Positions 15,518 through 16,533 of a DNA stretch of 16,533 nt are shown here, in pieces; the first letter of the stretch is position 1, and each line of letters opens with the position of its first letter. A model generated the notes under the pieces. It was not told where the DNA came from. It did no database searches and saw nothing but the letters and a program-made list of their open reading frames with translations. The stretch covers positions 1 through 16,533 of the forward strand of contig CAMFSS010000014.1 of assembly GCA_945983195.1 (NCBI GenBank), given 5' to 3'. Source of the DNA: an uncultured Prevotellaceae bacterium. GTDB lineage: Bacteria > Bacteroidota > Bacteroidia > Bacteroidales > Muribaculaceae. The translations under genes were made by a program, and so were the position numbers.

Positions 15518-16533
15518 TTATTTGTTCTTGAATGCGTCGATAAACTTGAGCTGCACCTTGATGCGGCGGAACTGGCTGCCCTTCTCCTTTGCTACGTCGA
15601 TGAAGTATTTGTAGTCGGTGGCGATAGAGGCTCCGCTAAGCACATTCTTGTTGAGGTAGTCCGAGAGTCCTATGGCACGCACGAGGGCGAGCTGCTCGTT
15701 GCTCTTGATGCCTTGCGATTTGGTCACGTTCATCGTTGTCAGTTCGCCGTTCTGATATGCAAGCTGGTCGGTGATGTCGCCATATTCGCCCTTGTAGGCG
15801 AGTGTTCCGATGATAGGAGTTGCGTCGGCTGAGCCGGTAACCGAGATTTCAAGCTTCTTGCCCTCTTGCAGATACTTGGCGAAGTCGCCGTTGAGCGATG
15901 TCTTCACGATGTCGAGCATCTGCACGGCGGCATTCGACTCTTTTGTGTTGTATTTGCCGGCCTTGAAGTCGTCGCGGGCTGAATATTCCTCTTCAACCTC
16001 ATATTCATATTTCACAAGGTAGTTGAGAATCTTGTTGCCGTCGGCATCAACGTCCTTCTCCACCTCGGTTGCCACATTGATGTGGGTGTGGTCGGTGAGG
16101 ATGTTGTCGTTCTTTGCCGCAGTCATCACTTCCTCCTTCACTTCCTCAAGCTTGGCAGCCTCTATGCTTGCGAGCTGCACCACTTCCATTGGCACAAACG
16201 ACTCCTCGTCGAATGCCATGCTCTTGCGGTTCAGGTTGTCGTAGATGTACACCTTGCCTGTGGTCTTGTTGCGCGCTTCGGTGTAGATAACCTCGAATTT
16301 GTCGTCGGCGGTAAGACCGTACTGAGTGTTGAAGAACTCCAGGTCGTCGATAGTCTTCAGGTCCTTCAAGTCGTCGGCTGGAATGTTCAGGTAGATTGAT
16401 GGCATTTCGTTGAAGTCGATGGCGAGTGCCTGGCTGCCCTCGAAGTAGTTACCGAATTTAGCGGTTTCGTTGCCGATGAGGTCGCCTGCCATTGGGGTGC
16501 TGATCTGGGCCTGAAGTGAATGTGCGTTGTTGG
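15518..16533 (-). CDS. OmpA-like envelope protein, 5' partial
   Basis: The frame is open to the window edge; an internal ATG at 16492 is probably not the start, because the upstream codons read NNAHSLQAQISTP, which looks like the end of a signal peptide plus the mature N-terminus. Probably only about 15-20 residues are missing. A central part (about 110-190 residues into the visible sequence) is acidic and helical. The C-terminal third resembles an OmpA/peptidoglycan-binding domain: LEISVTGSADATP matches the 'G.TD..G' strand, NEQLALVRAIGLSDYL the 'N..LS..RA..V..YL' helix, and QFRRIKVQLKF the 'NRRVEI' strand. An unusually long insert of about 38 residues separates the first two. The Asp and Arg positions used to hold diaminopimelate seem kept. 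It would anchor to the cell wall in the periplasm. The OmpA assignment is by eye and moderately sure. Confidence 0.65.
   Translation of the reverse strand, partial: NNAHSLQAQISTPMAGDLIGNETAKFGNYFEGSQALAIDFNEMPSIYLNIPADDLKDLKTIDDLEFFNTQYGLTADDKFEVIYTEARNKTTGKVYIYDNLNRKSMAFDEESFVPMEVVQLASIEAAKLEEVKEEVMTAAKNDNILTDHTHINVATEVEKDVDADGNKILNYLVKYEYEVEEEYSARDDFKAGKYNTKESNAAVQMLDIVKTSLNGDFAKYLQEGKKLEISVTGSADATPIIGTLAYKGEYGDITDQLAYQNGELTTMNVTKSQGIKSNEQLALVRAIGLSDYLNKNVLSGASIATDYKYFIDVAKEKGSQFRRIKVQLKFIDAFKNK

Overview
The window looks like a piece of a Bacteroidota chromosome, most likely order Bacteroidales. Three things point there: upstream regions carry the TTTG-N20-TAnnTTTG promoter architecture of that phylum, start codons are preceded by A/T-rich leaders rather than strong Shine-Dalgarno sites, and the proteins are types I associate with Bacteroidales (exported caspase with helical repeats, DUF4384 protein, F420-hydrogenase-like/pyruvyltransferase gene pair, right-handed beta-helix protein). 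Genus is not resolved; a gut family such as Muribaculaceae is a guess.

Positions 1-11757 are a surface-polysaccharide (capsule/EPS/O-antigen) locus in three blocks. Block 1 (+ strand, 1-837) is the 3' end of a Wzy/O-antigen-ligase-type membrane protein. Block 2 (- strand, about 7067 down to 860) is read leftwards: flippase, family-2 glycosyltransferase (GT2), F420-hydrogenase-beta-like ferredoxin protein, polysaccharide pyruvyl transferase, and a secreted beta-helix protein. Block 3 (+ strand, about 7149-11757) is GT2, GT4, radical SAM protein and GT4, probably one transcript. Together these would build a repeat unit (glycosyltransferases, pyruvyl decoration), export it (flippase) and polymerise it (Wzy).

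Three consecutive genes of block 2 are damaged, each in a different way. The flippase lacks its N-terminus. The GT2 carries three in-frame nonsense codons within its nucleotide-sugar-binding half. The F420-hydrogenase-like gene has lost a middle segment and changed frame. The flippase/GT2 stretch is visibly more A/T-rich than its surroundings. Good promoters remain in front of the flippase and in front of the F420-like gene, and the two downstream genes (pyruvyl transferase, beta-helix protein) are intact. All block 3 genes are intact.

Positions 11803-16533 (- strand) form a separate unit. It is read as an OmpA-like envelope protein (5' end outside the window), a strong hairpin, an 881-residue exported protein with tetratricopeptide-like helices and a C-terminal caspase (peptidase C14) domain with an intact His/Cys pair, and an exported DUF4384 protein. 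All three appear to be envelope or periplasmic proteins. This possible extracytoplasmic caspase module is the best candidate for an undescribed system here; its function cannot be read from sequence alone.

No tRNA, rRNA, CRISPR array, insertion sequence or attachment site was seen. There is no gene-free stretch longer than 300 bases. The largest gap, 6953-7188, holds the remnant flippase 5' end and two divergent promoters.
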